The translations under genes were made by a program, and so were the position numbers. From NCBI GenBank assembly GCA_012034595.1, contig JAAUPE010000014.1, positions 1 to 64,000 of the forward strand: DNA of 64,000 nucleotides, written 5' to 3'. The stretch's first letter is position 1; each line of letters begins with the position of its first letter. Positions 27,357 through 36,063 of this stretch are shown in pieces. This DNA is from Calothrix sp. CSU_2_0. GTDB taxonomy: Bacteria; Cyanobacteriota; Cyanobacteriia; Cyanobacteriales; Nostocaceae. Below the pieces are notes generated by a model that did no database searches, was not told the origin of the DNA, and worked only from the letters and a program-made list of their open reading frames with translations.

Positions 27357-28199
27357 ATGAACTGGGAGAAATTCCAGAGTGCGTTGAAGTATATAAACGT
27401 AGAGCGAGGTTATATGGATATTAAGTTAGGGTTTGGCTCTATCCCCAGAGCGCAGTATATTTTTGTCAGTCGAGAAGGGGAGAATTGCTGGTATATGCTT
27501 TCAGAGGATGAGAAGCAAATACCAATTTTTGACAAAGCATTAACTGGGATAATTACAGGGATTGAATGTAATAAAAGTGTTGAAACTAAGTTTGGAATAA
27601 CTAGTAAAACAGATTTGGCGATTTTGGCAGATAAACCCTATGTAATTCGTTCGGGACGAGAATCGATTTTCTCGAAGAGTTTATTGCTGTCGCTGGATGC
27701 TCTTACGTTAGAACAGTTGCAAAATCCTGTAACAATTACGGTAAGTCCTGGGGAAAAGACGGTTGTTTTTTGTAGCATTTACGATCCAGCAACTTATCGA
27801 GTTGTTGATTTTAGCTGGAATGGACACAAAGAGATTAATTTGCAAGCTTTAGAAGAGCGAGTTGCTGAAAAAATCAGTCAAATTATATCTGTTAACCAAG
27901 GGGAGAATATCGCACCAACGCAAATTATAGGTGTAGCAAAAAATTCTGAATTGCGAAACTCCGAAGGAGTCGCGTTGCGAACGCAGATGATGGCACAGAT
28001 AGATAAGTATATTACTCAGTTGGGTTGGAAGCCGGAACAGGGACGCAAGTATTTACAACAGCACTATGGTAAAGCTTCGCGTAGACAGTTATCTGATTCT
28101 GAGTTATTGGATTTTACCTTTAGAGTGATGGAAATGGCGGGTATTGTTCAAGATGTGTATCAGCAAACTAGTTCACCAATGGATGCTAAAGCTTCTTGA
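27357..28199 (+). CDS. Unknown cytoplasmic protein
   Basis: About 280 residues from ATG 27357 (MNWEKFQSALKYINVERGYM); a GTG at 27288 would extend it by 23 residues of unlikely sequence. The middle is beta-rich. The C-terminal 60 residues (KYITQLGWKPEQGRKYLQQHYG, RRQLSDSELLDFTFRVMEMAG) form a helical domain in the style of small cyanobacterial DNA-metabolism proteins, which is only an impression. No signal or membrane segment. I do not recognise it. Confidence 0.6.
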   Translation: MNWEKFQSALKYINVERGYMDIKLGFGSIPRAQYIFVSREGENCWYMLSEDEKQIPIFDKALTGIITGIECNKSVETKFGITSKTDLAILADKPYVIRSGRESIFSKSLLLSLDALTLEQLQNPVTITVSPGEKTVVFCSIYDPATYRVVDFSWNGHKEINLQALEERVAEKISQIISVNQGENIAPTQIIGVAKNSELRNSEGVALRTQMMAQIDKYITQLGWKPEQGRKYLQQHYGKASRRQLSDSELLDFTFRVMEMAGIVQDVYQQTSSPMDAKAS

Positions 28200-28398
28200 T
28201 TAGTATTAAATATATTTGGAAGTTGGGTACAAGCGCAAGAGTAATATTTTTAGCGACACTATAAATCGATATTTGCGCTGTAACCCAACATTTTGTAGTT
28301 AATAAAAGTAACATTCAGTTCACCCAATCAGGTGAAGTAACAAATGCGATCGCTACTCTAATTTAGAACTTGATTGAAAACTAAAAAGCAGGTAAGCG

Positions 28399-28758
28399 AT
28401 GAAACTCAATATTAATGACGAAACGATAAAAATTGAGTTAACTATGTGGGAACAGTTTTTATCCGTCAAGTTAGATAATGATTTGACAATACCGCTAGAG
28501 CATATTTCCCAAGTTACAACCAGTAAACCCGAACCCCTCAAATGGAATGACTGGCGCTCTCCAGGAACCTCTATAGGTAAAATTAAAGCTGGAACCTATT
28601 TTACATCACAAGGCAAGCAATTTTGGTGCGTAACCAAAGAAGATAATTATTTGACTCTCGAACTCCAAAACGAAGATTTGACGCGGATTGTTTTAACTGT
28701 TGATAACAGCGAATACTGGCAGCAACAAATCACAGAACTTCTACCTGTTATTTGTTAA
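28399..28758 (+). CDS. Small beta-rich protein, PH-like
   Basis: A 119-residue protein alternating short strands (MKLNINDETIKIELTMWEQF, IPLEHISQVTTSKPE, GTYFTSQGKQFWCVTKEDNYLTLEL) and ending in a helix (SEYWQQQITELLP), the layout of small bacterial PH-like domains. Partner and role unknown. A GCAGG site lies a few bases before the ATG. Convergent with the family-10 hydrolase gene, with a GTAGGGG hairpin between them. Confidence 0.6.
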   Translation: MKLNINDETIKIELTMWEQFLSVKLDNDLTIPLEHISQVTTSKPEPLKWNDWRSPGTSIGKIKAGTYFTSQGKQFWCVTKEDNYLTLELQNEDLTRIVLTVDNSEYWQQQITELLPVIC

Positions 28759-28791
28759 GCATATCAAGAATCGCTATAAACTATTGAATTT

Positions 28792-28813
28792 GGCAAACGG
28801 TTGTTTGCCCCTA
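28792..28813. repeat. GTAGGGG-family hairpin between convergent genes
   Basis: GGCAAAC (28792-28798) pairs with GTTTGCC (28803-28809), then CCTAC. The TAG read on the minus strand at 28811-28813 would be the stop of the restored family-10 hydrolase frame. Confidence 0.85.
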
Positions 28814-30306
28814 CTGTGCTTGGCAAAATTTACGATCGCTATCGTGTTTTGGTTCTTGCCAGGAATAGGCAAAGTGACTAACTCCACGAATGCGAGGGGC
28901 AAATTGACGCAGTGCTTGCATTTGAATTTCTAAGGATGGACGATCGCTAACTGATTCCCCCCATCCACTGCGATCGCAGGTATTATTTGGATGTCTGATT
29001 GTGACATGCTCAGTACCCGCTTAACTTGTTGGGCTATGCAAGCGACATTTCCACAGTTTGCGTAGGACATCGGATGCCATTCTAAGCTGCCGGAAAATCG
29101 ATCCCAAGGCTGTAAACGTGAGTCGTAACCCTGTCCAACCATTTGATTGCCTTCCGGGAAAAATACTGCTCCTGCGGGGATACCTATTTTTTGGGCTGGG
29201 GATGAGACAATGTTGACAAAATCAACTATTCCCTGCATGGAATGGGCTACGGAAAGTTGCCACAAGTCGGATTGTAGTTGTGGTTGTCGTAATGCTGCGG
29301 GGATGATGGCTTTTTGCTGGGTAGGGTTACGTCCTTGCCATAAAGGTTCGCTCTCTTGGGGATATAATCTATCTATATCGCTGATGTCTGCTGCCGTTAT
29401 GTACCCTTTACCAACAAAGCGGCGAATTAATTCTAAACCTTTGTGATTTTCTGCCCTTCTAAATAAAGCTTGCTGCGTTGATTCTGTATACAACCATAAA
29501 TCGGTGACTTTGGTAGCAATCGAATTTTTGCCTGCTTGACGGGGATAGCGCACATAATCGAATAATATGCCATCGGGGCGACGACGTGTTACTTCCTCCA
29601 TCATCCGATAATAATCGGCTTGGGCTTGTTTATTATATGGGTCGATAAAAACTTGACTACCGTTATCGACTACGTAGAGACTTGTTTGTCCTTTGCCATT
29701 TCTTGCGATCGCATTTTCTCGATCTTTCCGTTGAGCGTAGCTGTAACCAAAGTTGGTAGTATACATCCAAGCATATACTTTTAAACCCCGTTGCCGTCCT
29801 TTTTTTATCGCTGCTGCGAGTAAATCGGCATTTTCCGCACCAGGTTGATTGACTACCGATTTCCAAACTGTGGGATTATTATTGGCAGGTAACAAAACTC
29901 TACCATCATAGAAAGTTTCGATGTAAACCTGGTTATAACCCTTGTTGGCAATCCGATCCAGAATGCGATCGAGCGAACCCGCTTTGATATCGCAGGGATA
30001 TAAGCGCAACCAAATCGCTTGAACTTGCAGCCAATTTTGCCGACGACATTCTTTGACTATTTGTGCGTGTTGTTTGAGTATATTTTGGTAACGAATCTCT
30101 GCTCCTTGATTTCCCCCTAATGTCAATGTGCGGAGATTTTCTTTTTCTCGAACTGCGATCGGTGATAGCTGGCAAAGCTCGTTAACTTGTGCTGAGATGG
30201 GTTTATTTGCTAAAAACGGTAAAAGCAAACTACTCGTGAAAAGAACAGCTAAAAAATGTCGCCAAAAGAACATTGGCTTGGCAATATTCAAGGGACGATT
30301 GGGCAT
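28811..30306 (-). pseudogene. Family-10 glycosyl hydrolase-like (DUF187) exported protein, frameshifted near the C-terminus
   Basis: Exported protein: a hydrophobic N-terminal segment (HFLAVLFTSSLLLPFLANKP) is followed by a TIM-barrel GHL10/DUF187 domain (IWLRLYPCDIKAGSLDRIL, YNQVYIETFYDGRVLLP, LKVYAWMYTTNFGY, PDGILFDYVRYPRQ). In frame it stops at 28930 after AIAVDGGNQLAIVHP. One extra base in the C6 run at 28957-28962 would give DGGESVSDRPSLEIQMQALR and FAPRIRGVSHFAYSWQEP, ending at 28811, a far better family C-terminus. The likely substrate is a cell-wall or extracellular glycan. Either a real mutation or an assembly error. Confidence 0.82.
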
Positions 30307-30571
30307 ACTATTTCTGGATTGGGAATTTTAGATAAATAAGTTTAAATAAATGAGAATTTAATCTGACAAGCAGATTTAGCCACTCGAATATAACAGACAT
30401 ACAAATAAATAATGTATTTGTAGGCATAATTAATCAATATGTTTTTGTTTCTAATTTAATTATTTATATACTTTATGTATGTTTTTATTCTAAAATTACT
30501 CAAATTTTGTACAATTTATTTAATAATTGGGAATTAAAAGCTCGCTAACTTAGTGATATAGCTGGTTAGAA

Positions 30572-30760
30572 GGTGGGCAATGCCTAGGCTGTTAACTCTG
30601 TGGGTTTTAGAGATTATAAATTCATGCAAAATCTGTGGTGCAAAAGAAAATATCGGGTAGGGGCAAATGGCTATTTGCCCTATTCTATGGCGACATAAAA
30701 GTTGCATGAACCAAAAACACGAAATTTTTATCAAAGTCAACAGCCTAGGCAATGCCCACC
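30572..30760. mobile_element. MITE-like element, about 189 bases
   Basis: Terminal inverted repeats of 22 bases with one mismatch: 30572-30593, starting GGTGGGCAATGCC, and 30739-30760, ending GGCAATGCCCACC. Inside are a second inverted pair TTCATGCAA/TTGCATGAA and, in the centre, a GTAGGGG-family hairpin (30659-30680). No coding capacity. It lies 30 bases from the psb27 stop. Confidence 0.7.
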
Positions 30761-30789
30761 CAAAGAAAAAGTATAGTATTGACCTTTGG

Positions 30790-31194
30790 TTAAGCACCAC
30801 GTCGTAAAGCAGACTCGATTTGTACAAATTCCTCTTGTAAACGGTTTTTGAGTTTTTGCGGTACGGGACGGTTGGGATAGGAACTGTAGTGTCCAGCAAG
30901 GGAGTTTAGTACAGTTCGCATTGTGGTAAAAGAACTAAGGCTAGAAACTGAGTTGTTACGTTGATAGCGAGCAGCAAACTCATTGATTTTTTGACGTGCT
31001 TCTGTTTGAGATGCTCCTCTATTGGGTGCATCATCTGGTATCTCTAAAGCATCTTTGAGAATGTTGACAACTGTTAAAGTATCTTGACTATAGTTTCCAG
31101 TTAAGGTGTCTGCATTGGCAGAATAGGGGAAACCCATCAAACCGATGACTACAACCAGTACCATAGCAAGTAGGCGTGACCAATAGCGCTTCAT
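30790..31194 (-). CDS. psb27: Photosystem II assembly protein Psb27
   Basis: A lumenal assembly factor that binds CP43 in immature or repairing photosystem II. The 134-residue sequence shows the family core (DTLTGNYSQDTLTVVNILKDA, ARQKINEFAARYQRN, LSSFTTMRTVLNSLAGHYSSYP, PVPQKLKNRLQEEF). The N-terminal signal (LLAMVLVVVIGLMGF) ends PYSANA-D. I see no lipobox Cys there, unlike the lipoprotein Psb27 known from other cyanobacteria, so this copy may be a soluble lumenal protein. A MITE-like element lies just downstream. Confidence 0.93.
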   Translation of the reverse strand: MKRYWSRLLAMVLVVVIGLMGFPYSANADTLTGNYSQDTLTVVNILKDALEIPDDAPNRGASQTEARQKINEFAARYQRNNSVSSLSSFTTMRTVLNSLAGHYSSYPNRPVPQKLKNRLQEEFVQIESALRRGA

Positions 31195-31270
31195 AAGGAT
31201 TGAGTGAAAAAATACCTAAATCAAAATCCATCGTATCCTGGATTGCGATCGCGAATAACGAAAATGGGGA

Positions 31271-31316
31271 AAACGTTAGCTCCCAATCCCCAATGCCCAA
31301 TCCCCAATCCCCAATT
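31271..31316. repeat. CCCCAAT-type tandem repeat
   Basis: CCCAATCCCCAATGCCCAAT and further copies lie between the GNAT stop and the psb27 leader. Same word as at 1-38. Confidence 0.85.
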
Positions 31317-31318
31317 AA

Positions 31319-31834
31319 CTAAGCTTGCGGATTTTGATATCGGTAAAACACATGGGGTAAGTTGACGTGTATGATATTGGCTTCGTATAAAAAGCCGATT
31401 TTTTGCATTACTCTTTCCGACCTTTTATTATCGACGAGAGTATAACAGACAACACTTGGGTAATTAAATTTACTAAATGCGATTTCTAAAGATTTTTGAC
31501 CTATTTCTACCGCTAATCCTTGACCCCAAAATTCGGGCATCAAAGCATAGCCAAGTTCGACTTCTTCGCTACCATTGACAATTACTCTTCTAATACCACC
31601 ACGTCCGACGAAAATATTAGTATCTTTTTCAAGAAAAATCCACTGTCCATGTCCGTAATATTCCCATTGCTTCAGGTTAGCGATTAAGCTGTCTTGGGCT
31701 TTTGTTTGAGTCCAAATACCTCCTAATGTCGCCATTACTTCTGGATTGGAACCCATTTCAAAGTAATATTTCCAATGAGATTGACGTATTCTTTCACCCC
31801 TAAGTCTTGGGGTTTCTATTCGCTCAACTTGCAT
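31319..31834 (-). CDS. GNAT-family N-acetyltransferase (RimJ/RimL type)
   Basis: A 171-residue acetyltransferase: ETPRLRGERI at the start, a central strand block (FLEKDTNIFVGRGGIRRV), ELGYALMPEFWGQGLAVEIGQKSLEIAF with the acetyl-CoA binding motif A (x-Q/R-x-x-G-x-G/A), and NKRSERVMQKIGFLYE near the end. It transfers acetyl from acetyl-CoA to an amino group; the substrate is unknown (protein N-terminus, amino acid or antibiotic). Confidence 0.88.
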   Translation of the reverse strand: MQVERIETPRLRGERIRQSHWKYYFEMGSNPEVMATLGGIWTQTKAQDSLIANLKQWEYYGHGQWIFLEKDTNIFVGRGGIRRVIVNGSEEVELGYALMPEFWGQGLAVEIGQKSLEIAFSKFNYPSVVCYTLVDNKRSERVMQKIGFLYEANIIHVNLPHVFYRYQNPQA

Positions 31835-31974
31835 AACATGAACTAGCTTAAATTAAGAAAATAGCGATCGCAACTGCCCGAGTAAAATTTCATCCTTAGA
31901 GATATAACAATCTCTATCTAACGAAAGTTATGGCGATTTGGAAAAATCGATTAAAAATAAAATGCTAAAGCTCA

Positions 31975-32439
31975 ATGAAGATATTGTATTCTATGAAACT
32001 GAATTATTTTACGCAACGAGTTTCGATTCTTAGACGCTGGATAGCTACGACTATATTATGCCTATCTGCGATCGCTTTTGTTTGGCAAGGTACGTTTTTC
32101 CATAACACCGCAGCAATGGCATCTCCGATTGCCAATTTAATTGCATCTACAGACGCAGGAAATCAAATTAAAGATAAAACTAGCGAAGATGCTGGAAGAG
32201 CAAAGGGTTTCATCCGAGATGTAGAAAATCAAGTCAAGAAAACTGCAAACAAAAATGCCGATCGCGTTGAGGAAGCAACTGATGGGAAAGGTAACTTCAT
32301 CGAGCGTAAAGCCAAAAGAGACAAAGCGACAATTGAGCGCAGAGCGGAAGAAGACGCATCTCGAACTCAAAAAGCAGTAGATAACACCAAGAATGCTGTT
32401 GAGCGCACCGTTGATAATATCAAGGATGCTATCAAATAG
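31975..32439 (+). CDS. Secreted Lys/Asp/Glu-rich helical protein
   Basis: A 154-residue protein with a signal segment (WIATTILCLSAIAFVWQGTFF) and a mature part that is almost entirely charged amphipathic helix (SEDAGRAKGFIRDVENQVKK, NAVERTVDNIKDAIK) of the LEA/CsbD-like kind. Such proteins are often stress-associated in cyanobacteria; this is composition-based inference only. Two start codons (31975 and 31993) are in frame. Confidence 0.65.
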   Translation: MKILYSMKLNYFTQRVSILRRWIATTILCLSAIAFVWQGTFFHNTAAMASPIANLIASTDAGNQIKDKTSEDAGRAKGFIRDVENQVKKTANKNADRVEEATDGKGNFIERKAKRDKATIERRAEEDASRTQKAVDNTKNAVERTVDNIKDAIK

Positions 32440-32482
32440 GAATTACTTTTCTTGATGTTTGTTACCTCTTTGGTATCAACCT

Positions 32483-32610
32483 GAGGGCAAATCAATCAGG
32501 TAAATCAATCAGGGCAAATCAATCAGGGTAAATCAATCAGGGTAAATCAATTAGGGCTAAATCAATCAGGGTAAATCAATTAGGGTAAATCAATCAGGAT
32601 AAATCAATTA
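32483..32610. repeat. 14-base tandem repeat array, about nine copies
   Basis: Unit AGGGTAAATCAATC with C/T and length variants from 32483, the last unit running directly into the hairpin at 32611. Like the 13461 array, the unit contains AGGG(C/T)AAA, the left edge of that hairpin. Confidence 0.93.
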
Positions 32611-32634
32611 GGGCAAACAACCGTTTGCCCCTAC
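32611..32634. repeat. GTAGGGG-family hairpin
   Basis: GGGCAAAC (32611-32618), AACC, GTTTGCCC (32623-32630), CTAC. Identical to the copy at 13605. Confidence 0.9.
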
Positions 32635-32784
32635 GTGTTTTCGCAAACCGCATTTAATTCAACTGAGAACCGGGATATAAACTGTATAAATTTTATTAAA
32701 TATTTTTAAGGTGGGAAGACTCTACACCTATGATTAAGATAATTTATTTTTGGCGTTCCCTTATTTAGAAAATTCTCCAAAATT

Positions 32785-33918
32785 TTATAAGATTCTATAC
32801 AGCGTATCGCGTTGTTTGTACGGACGATTTAAAGATGCGATCGCATTTTCCAAATCTGCTACTTCCATACAAGTCCCACCAATCGCACCTGCCATTGTGG
32901 TAATGTGTTCCTCCATCAAAGTACCACCAATATCGTTACAACCCGATTTTAATGCTTCGATGGCTCCCCCAAGTCCGAGTTTGACCCAACTTGGTTGATG
33001 GTTGGTAATGTAATTCCCTAAATAAATTCGAGCTACTGCTGTGAGTAAAAGTGCGTCTTGTAACAACGGTTGGTCGCGTCCAACTCGACGACGCAATGGT
33101 TTTGGGGCTTCTTTACCGACAAATGGTAGCAAAATAAACTCAGTTATACGGGTTGGATAATTATTTGCGATCGCTTTTTGTTGCAGAAGTCGTAATTTTT
33201 CTAAATGTTCAATTTGCTGTTCGGGGGTTTCGATATGTCCCGATAACATGGTGCTGGTGGTGGGTAATCCTAGTTTATGTGCTGTCTCAACAATTTCTAG
33301 CCAAGTGGTTGCGTCAATCTTTTCTGGACACAAAACCTTTCTGACGGCATCATTCAAGACTTCGGCAGCAGTTCCCGGTAGAGAACTAACTCCGGCATTT
33401 CCCAATGCTGTAATCACTTCGGAATAAGAAATATCATCCAACCTAGCAATAAACTGGATTTCTTGGGGTGAAAAAGCGTGAAGGTGAAGCTGGGGAAACT
33501 CTTGTTTGATGGTTTCCACCAATTGAATGTAATAATTCAAAGCTTTGCCGTCGATTTTAGCTTCTAGATTCAATCCACCCTGCATACAAATTTCCGTCGC
33601 ACCTCTTTTGACTGCATCGGTAGTTTTTTCGCGGATTTGTCCCCAATCTAACCAATAAGCATCGCGATCGCTCTCATCTCGACGGAATGCACAGAAACTA
33701 CAGTGTTGTTCGCAAATGTTAGTAAAGTTAATATTGCGGTTAATCACGTAAGTTACGGTGTTTCCTGCCTGTTTTTGACGCAACTTGTCGGCAGTATCGC
33801 GAATTTCAGTGATAATATTCGGGTCAGATTGCTTTAGTAGTGTCACACCCTCCGAGGGAGACAAATCGTAACCCATACAAGCACGATCGAGAATAGCATC
33901 CACAGTTGCAATAGCCAC
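32785..33918 (-). CDS. cofH: FO synthase subunit CofH (radical SAM)
   Basis: With CofG it makes the deazaflavin FO (7,8-didemethyl-8-hydroxy-5-deazariboflavin), precursor of F420 and antenna of some photolyases. The 377-residue protein has the radical-SAM cluster motif C69-x3-C73-x2-C76 (CEQHCSFC). The surrounding blocks are [37 protein letters not shown] and [20 protein letters not shown], all typical of CofH. No cofG is visible in the window. Convergent with the 31975 gene across a repeat array. Confidence 0.95.
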   Translation of the reverse strand: MAIATVDAILDRACMGYDLSPSEGVTLLKQSDPNIITEIRDTADKLRQKQAGNTVTYVINRNINFTNICEQHCSFCAFRRDESDRDAYWLDWGQIREKTTDAVKRGATEICMQGGLNLEAKIDGKALNYYIQLVETIKQEFPQLHLHAFSPQEIQFIARLDDISYSEVITALGNAGVSSLPGTAAEVLNDAVRKVLCPEKIDATTWLEIVETAHKLGLPTTSTMLSGHIETPEQQIEHLEKLRLLQQKAIANNYPTRITEFILLPFVGKEAPKPLRRRVGRDQPLLQDALLLTAVARIYLGNYITNHQPSWVKLGLGGAIEALKSGCNDIGGTLMEEHITTMAGAIGGTCMEVADLENAIASLNRPYKQRDTLYRIL

Positions 33919-34051
33919 AGTTTATCCAAAGCACAATCAACACTCTAATTGTAAAGCTTGCCACATCCACGCGATCGCACAAGTCAAAAAGAATTCAGGA
34001 ATCAGCAGTCAGGAGTCGGAAGTTGGAAACACCGATAAATGCCCCGAATTT

Positions 34052-34076
34052 GTAGGGGTGGGTTTTCCCCACCCTT
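34052..34076. repeat. GTAGGGG-family hairpin, variant stem
   Basis: GTAGGGG at 34052; GGGTGGG (34056-34062) pairs with CCCACCC (34068-34074). Fixed outer end, different stem. Confidence 0.75.
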
Positions 34077-34176
34077 AAAATTATTGATACGATGGATAGT
34101 ACTTAAATTTAAATATTTTATTTACTATAAATCCCTTAAGAGTTGGGAATCAGGATACGGTATTCAAAATACAAAT

Positions 34177-34488
34177 ATGATATTGGAAGTTGCAATTCTC
34201 AATCTCAAACCTGGCATGACTAGCGAATTTGAAGCTAATTTTAGAATAGCCTCAACTATCATTGCTTCGATGCCGGGATATATTTCTCACGAACTCCAAC
34301 GTTGCCTAGAAACCGAGAACCGTTATATCCTGCTGGTGCGGTGGCAAAAATTAGAAGACCATACCATCGGGTTTCGCCAGTCACCAGAATATCAAAAATG
34401 GCGATCGCAATTACATCATTTTTATGAACCATTCCCCACAGTCGAACACTACCAGGGTATTTTGGATGATTCCCTAATCGACAGATAA
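34177..34488 (+). CDS. Antibiotic-biosynthesis-monooxygenase (ABM) domain protein
   Basis: A 103-residue single ABM domain from ATG 34177 (MILEVAILNLKPGMTSEFEANF); the in-frame upstream extension to 34039 reads through a repeat and is unlikely. IIASMPGYISHELQRCLETENRYILLVRW and PEYQKWRSQLHHF are typical of this dimeric ferredoxin-like fold. Members include heme-degrading enzymes and quinone monooxygenases; substrate unknown. Confidence 0.85.
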   Translation: MILEVAILNLKPGMTSEFEANFRIASTIIASMPGYISHELQRCLETENRYILLVRWQKLEDHTIGFRQSPEYQKWRSQLHHFYEPFPTVEHYQGILDDSLIDR

Positions 34489-34656
34489 AACTTGTATTTA
34501 TTGAATCATCACCTTACTTAATTTGGAAATTGGCGTTGCGAACAGCCAGTATATAGATATAATTTTCAACTAATGCCCGAACAGCTTATAAAATAATCTT
34601 CTTTACTTTTGCTTTTTGACGAATCGTACTCGCACTGTTCCCTCAATAATTTTTGA

Positions 34657-35898
34657 ATGAGTATCATCGAACCAAATTCACTCCTGTCAGTGCCAACTGG
34701 TGCTTTACGGATTGCAAAATTTCCCCCTTCAGTTGCATTCGGCAACAGCAAACCTGTTCTTTTCTCGCTCATAATTCCTACATACAAAGAACGTGACAAT
34801 ATCAAAAATATTATTGAGGTACTGAGTAAGTTGCTCGATTTGTCAATCCCTTTCGACTACGAACTAATTATCGTAGATGATGATAGTCCCGATCGCACTT
34901 GGGAACTTGCCCAATCTCTCATCCCCCAATATCCCCAATTACGAGTCATGCGTCGTCGTGGGGAACGAGGACTATCATCGGCAGTAGTTCGGGGTTGGCA
35001 AGCGGCAGAAGGAAAGATTTTAGGGGTTATTGATGGAGATTTGCAGCATCCCCCACAAGTTTTATTGCAGTTACTACGTGCAGTCGAAGAAGGTGCTGAT
35101 TTAGCGGTTGCTAGTCGTCATGTTGATGGTGGTGGTGTTAGCAGTTGGAGTTTTGTCAGACGATTTTTATCCCGTGGTGCCCAACTTTTGGGTTTACTTT
35201 TTTTACCTCATGTTTTGGGTCGAGTTTCCGATCCTATGAGTGGTTATTTTTTACTGAGAAGAGACTGCATTGCGGAGGAAAATCTCCATCCTGTGGGGTA
35301 CAAAATTCTCTTGGAAGTTTTGGGAAGAGGTGATATTCGTGAAATTTCCGAAATTGGCTATGTTTTTAGTGAAAGAACGGAAGGTGAAAGCAAGGTGACG
35401 TGGAAGCATTATCTTGATTATCTCCGTCATTTGCTACGCTTACGCTTGACCACGGGGCATTTGGGACGTTTTCGCCAAAAATTCAATTTTCCCCTTGTCA
35501 GATTTTTACGCTTTGGTGTGGTTGGTTTTAGCGGTGTGTTTGTGGATTTGGGGGTGTTTCACATACTGCGGCAAATTATTGGCTTGGGATTAACCCGCAG
35601 TACAATCCTTTCGGCAGAAGTTGCTATTATTAATAACTTTTTATGGAATGATATTTGGACATTTCGAGATATTTCGCGTTGGCAAAAAGGTGGAAAAGCC
35701 AGATTAATGAGGTTTTTGAAATTTAACGTTATTTGTTTAACAGGGGTAATTTTACAAACACTGATTGTGAATTTTCTGTTTAATGTTTTGAGAATTGACC
35801 AGTATATTGCCAAATTAATTGCGATCGCAGTTGTCGTTCTCTGGAACTTTTGGATTAATCTTAAACTCAGTTGGCGTGTCACCGATGTAAATAAGTAG
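34657..35898 (+). CDS. GT2 polyprenol-phosphate sugar transferase fused to a GtrA-like membrane domain
   Basis: A 413-residue protein. Residues about 40-265 are a GT2 domain like dolichol-phosphate mannose synthase (SLIIPTYKERDNIKNIIEVL, IVDDDSPDRTWELA, and the metal/nucleotide motif DGDLQHPPQ, then DPMSGYFLLRRDCI). Residues about 270-405 are a GtrA/DPMS-like bundle of four membrane helices (LRFGVVGFSGVFVDLGVFHIL, NFLWNDIWTF). It likely loads a sugar from a nucleotide donor onto a lipid carrier. The next gene, a GT39-like transferase, would use such a donor, so the pair may act in one pathway. Confidence 0.9.
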   Translation: MSIIEPNSLLSVPTGALRIAKFPPSVAFGNSKPVLFSLIIPTYKERDNIKNIIEVLSKLLDLSIPFDYELIIVDDDSPDRTWELAQSLIPQYPQLRVMRRRGERGLSSAVVRGWQAAEGKILGVIDGDLQHPPQVLLQLLRAVEEGADLAVASRHVDGGGVSSWSFVRRFLSRGAQLLGLLFLPHVLGRVSDPMSGYFLLRRDCIAEENLHPVGYKILLEVLGRGDIREISEIGYVFSERTEGESKVTWKHYLDYLRHLLRLRLTTGHLGRFRQKFNFPLVRFLRFGVVGFSGVFVDLGVFHILRQIIGLGLTRSTILSAEVAIINNFLWNDIWTFRDISRWQKGGKARLMRFLKFNVICLTGVILQTLIVNFLFNVLRIDQYIAKLIAIAVVVLWNFWINLKLSWRVTDVNK

Positions 35899-35906
35899 GA
35901 TGGGAA

Positions 35907-35960
35907 GGCAGAAGGCAGGAGGCAGGAGGCAGGGGGCAGAAGGCAGGAGGCAGGAGTCAG
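35907..35960. repeat. GGCAGGA tandem repeat
   Basis: About seven copies of a GGCAGGA/GGCAGAA heptamer between the two glycosyltransferase genes. Confidence 0.85.
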
Positions 35961-36063
35961 AAGGATATTACCGATAATGTAAGCTTTTTGCTATTTTACG
36001 ATCGCAGGTTTATGACTAACATGCTGTATTCGCTTATTCTCGCTTATTCTTGTTCTTAATATT

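Noticed and set aside
30534..30899. 121-codon minus-strand frame overlapping psb27
   Set aside because: It is out of frame with psb27 and mostly runs through the MITE-like element.
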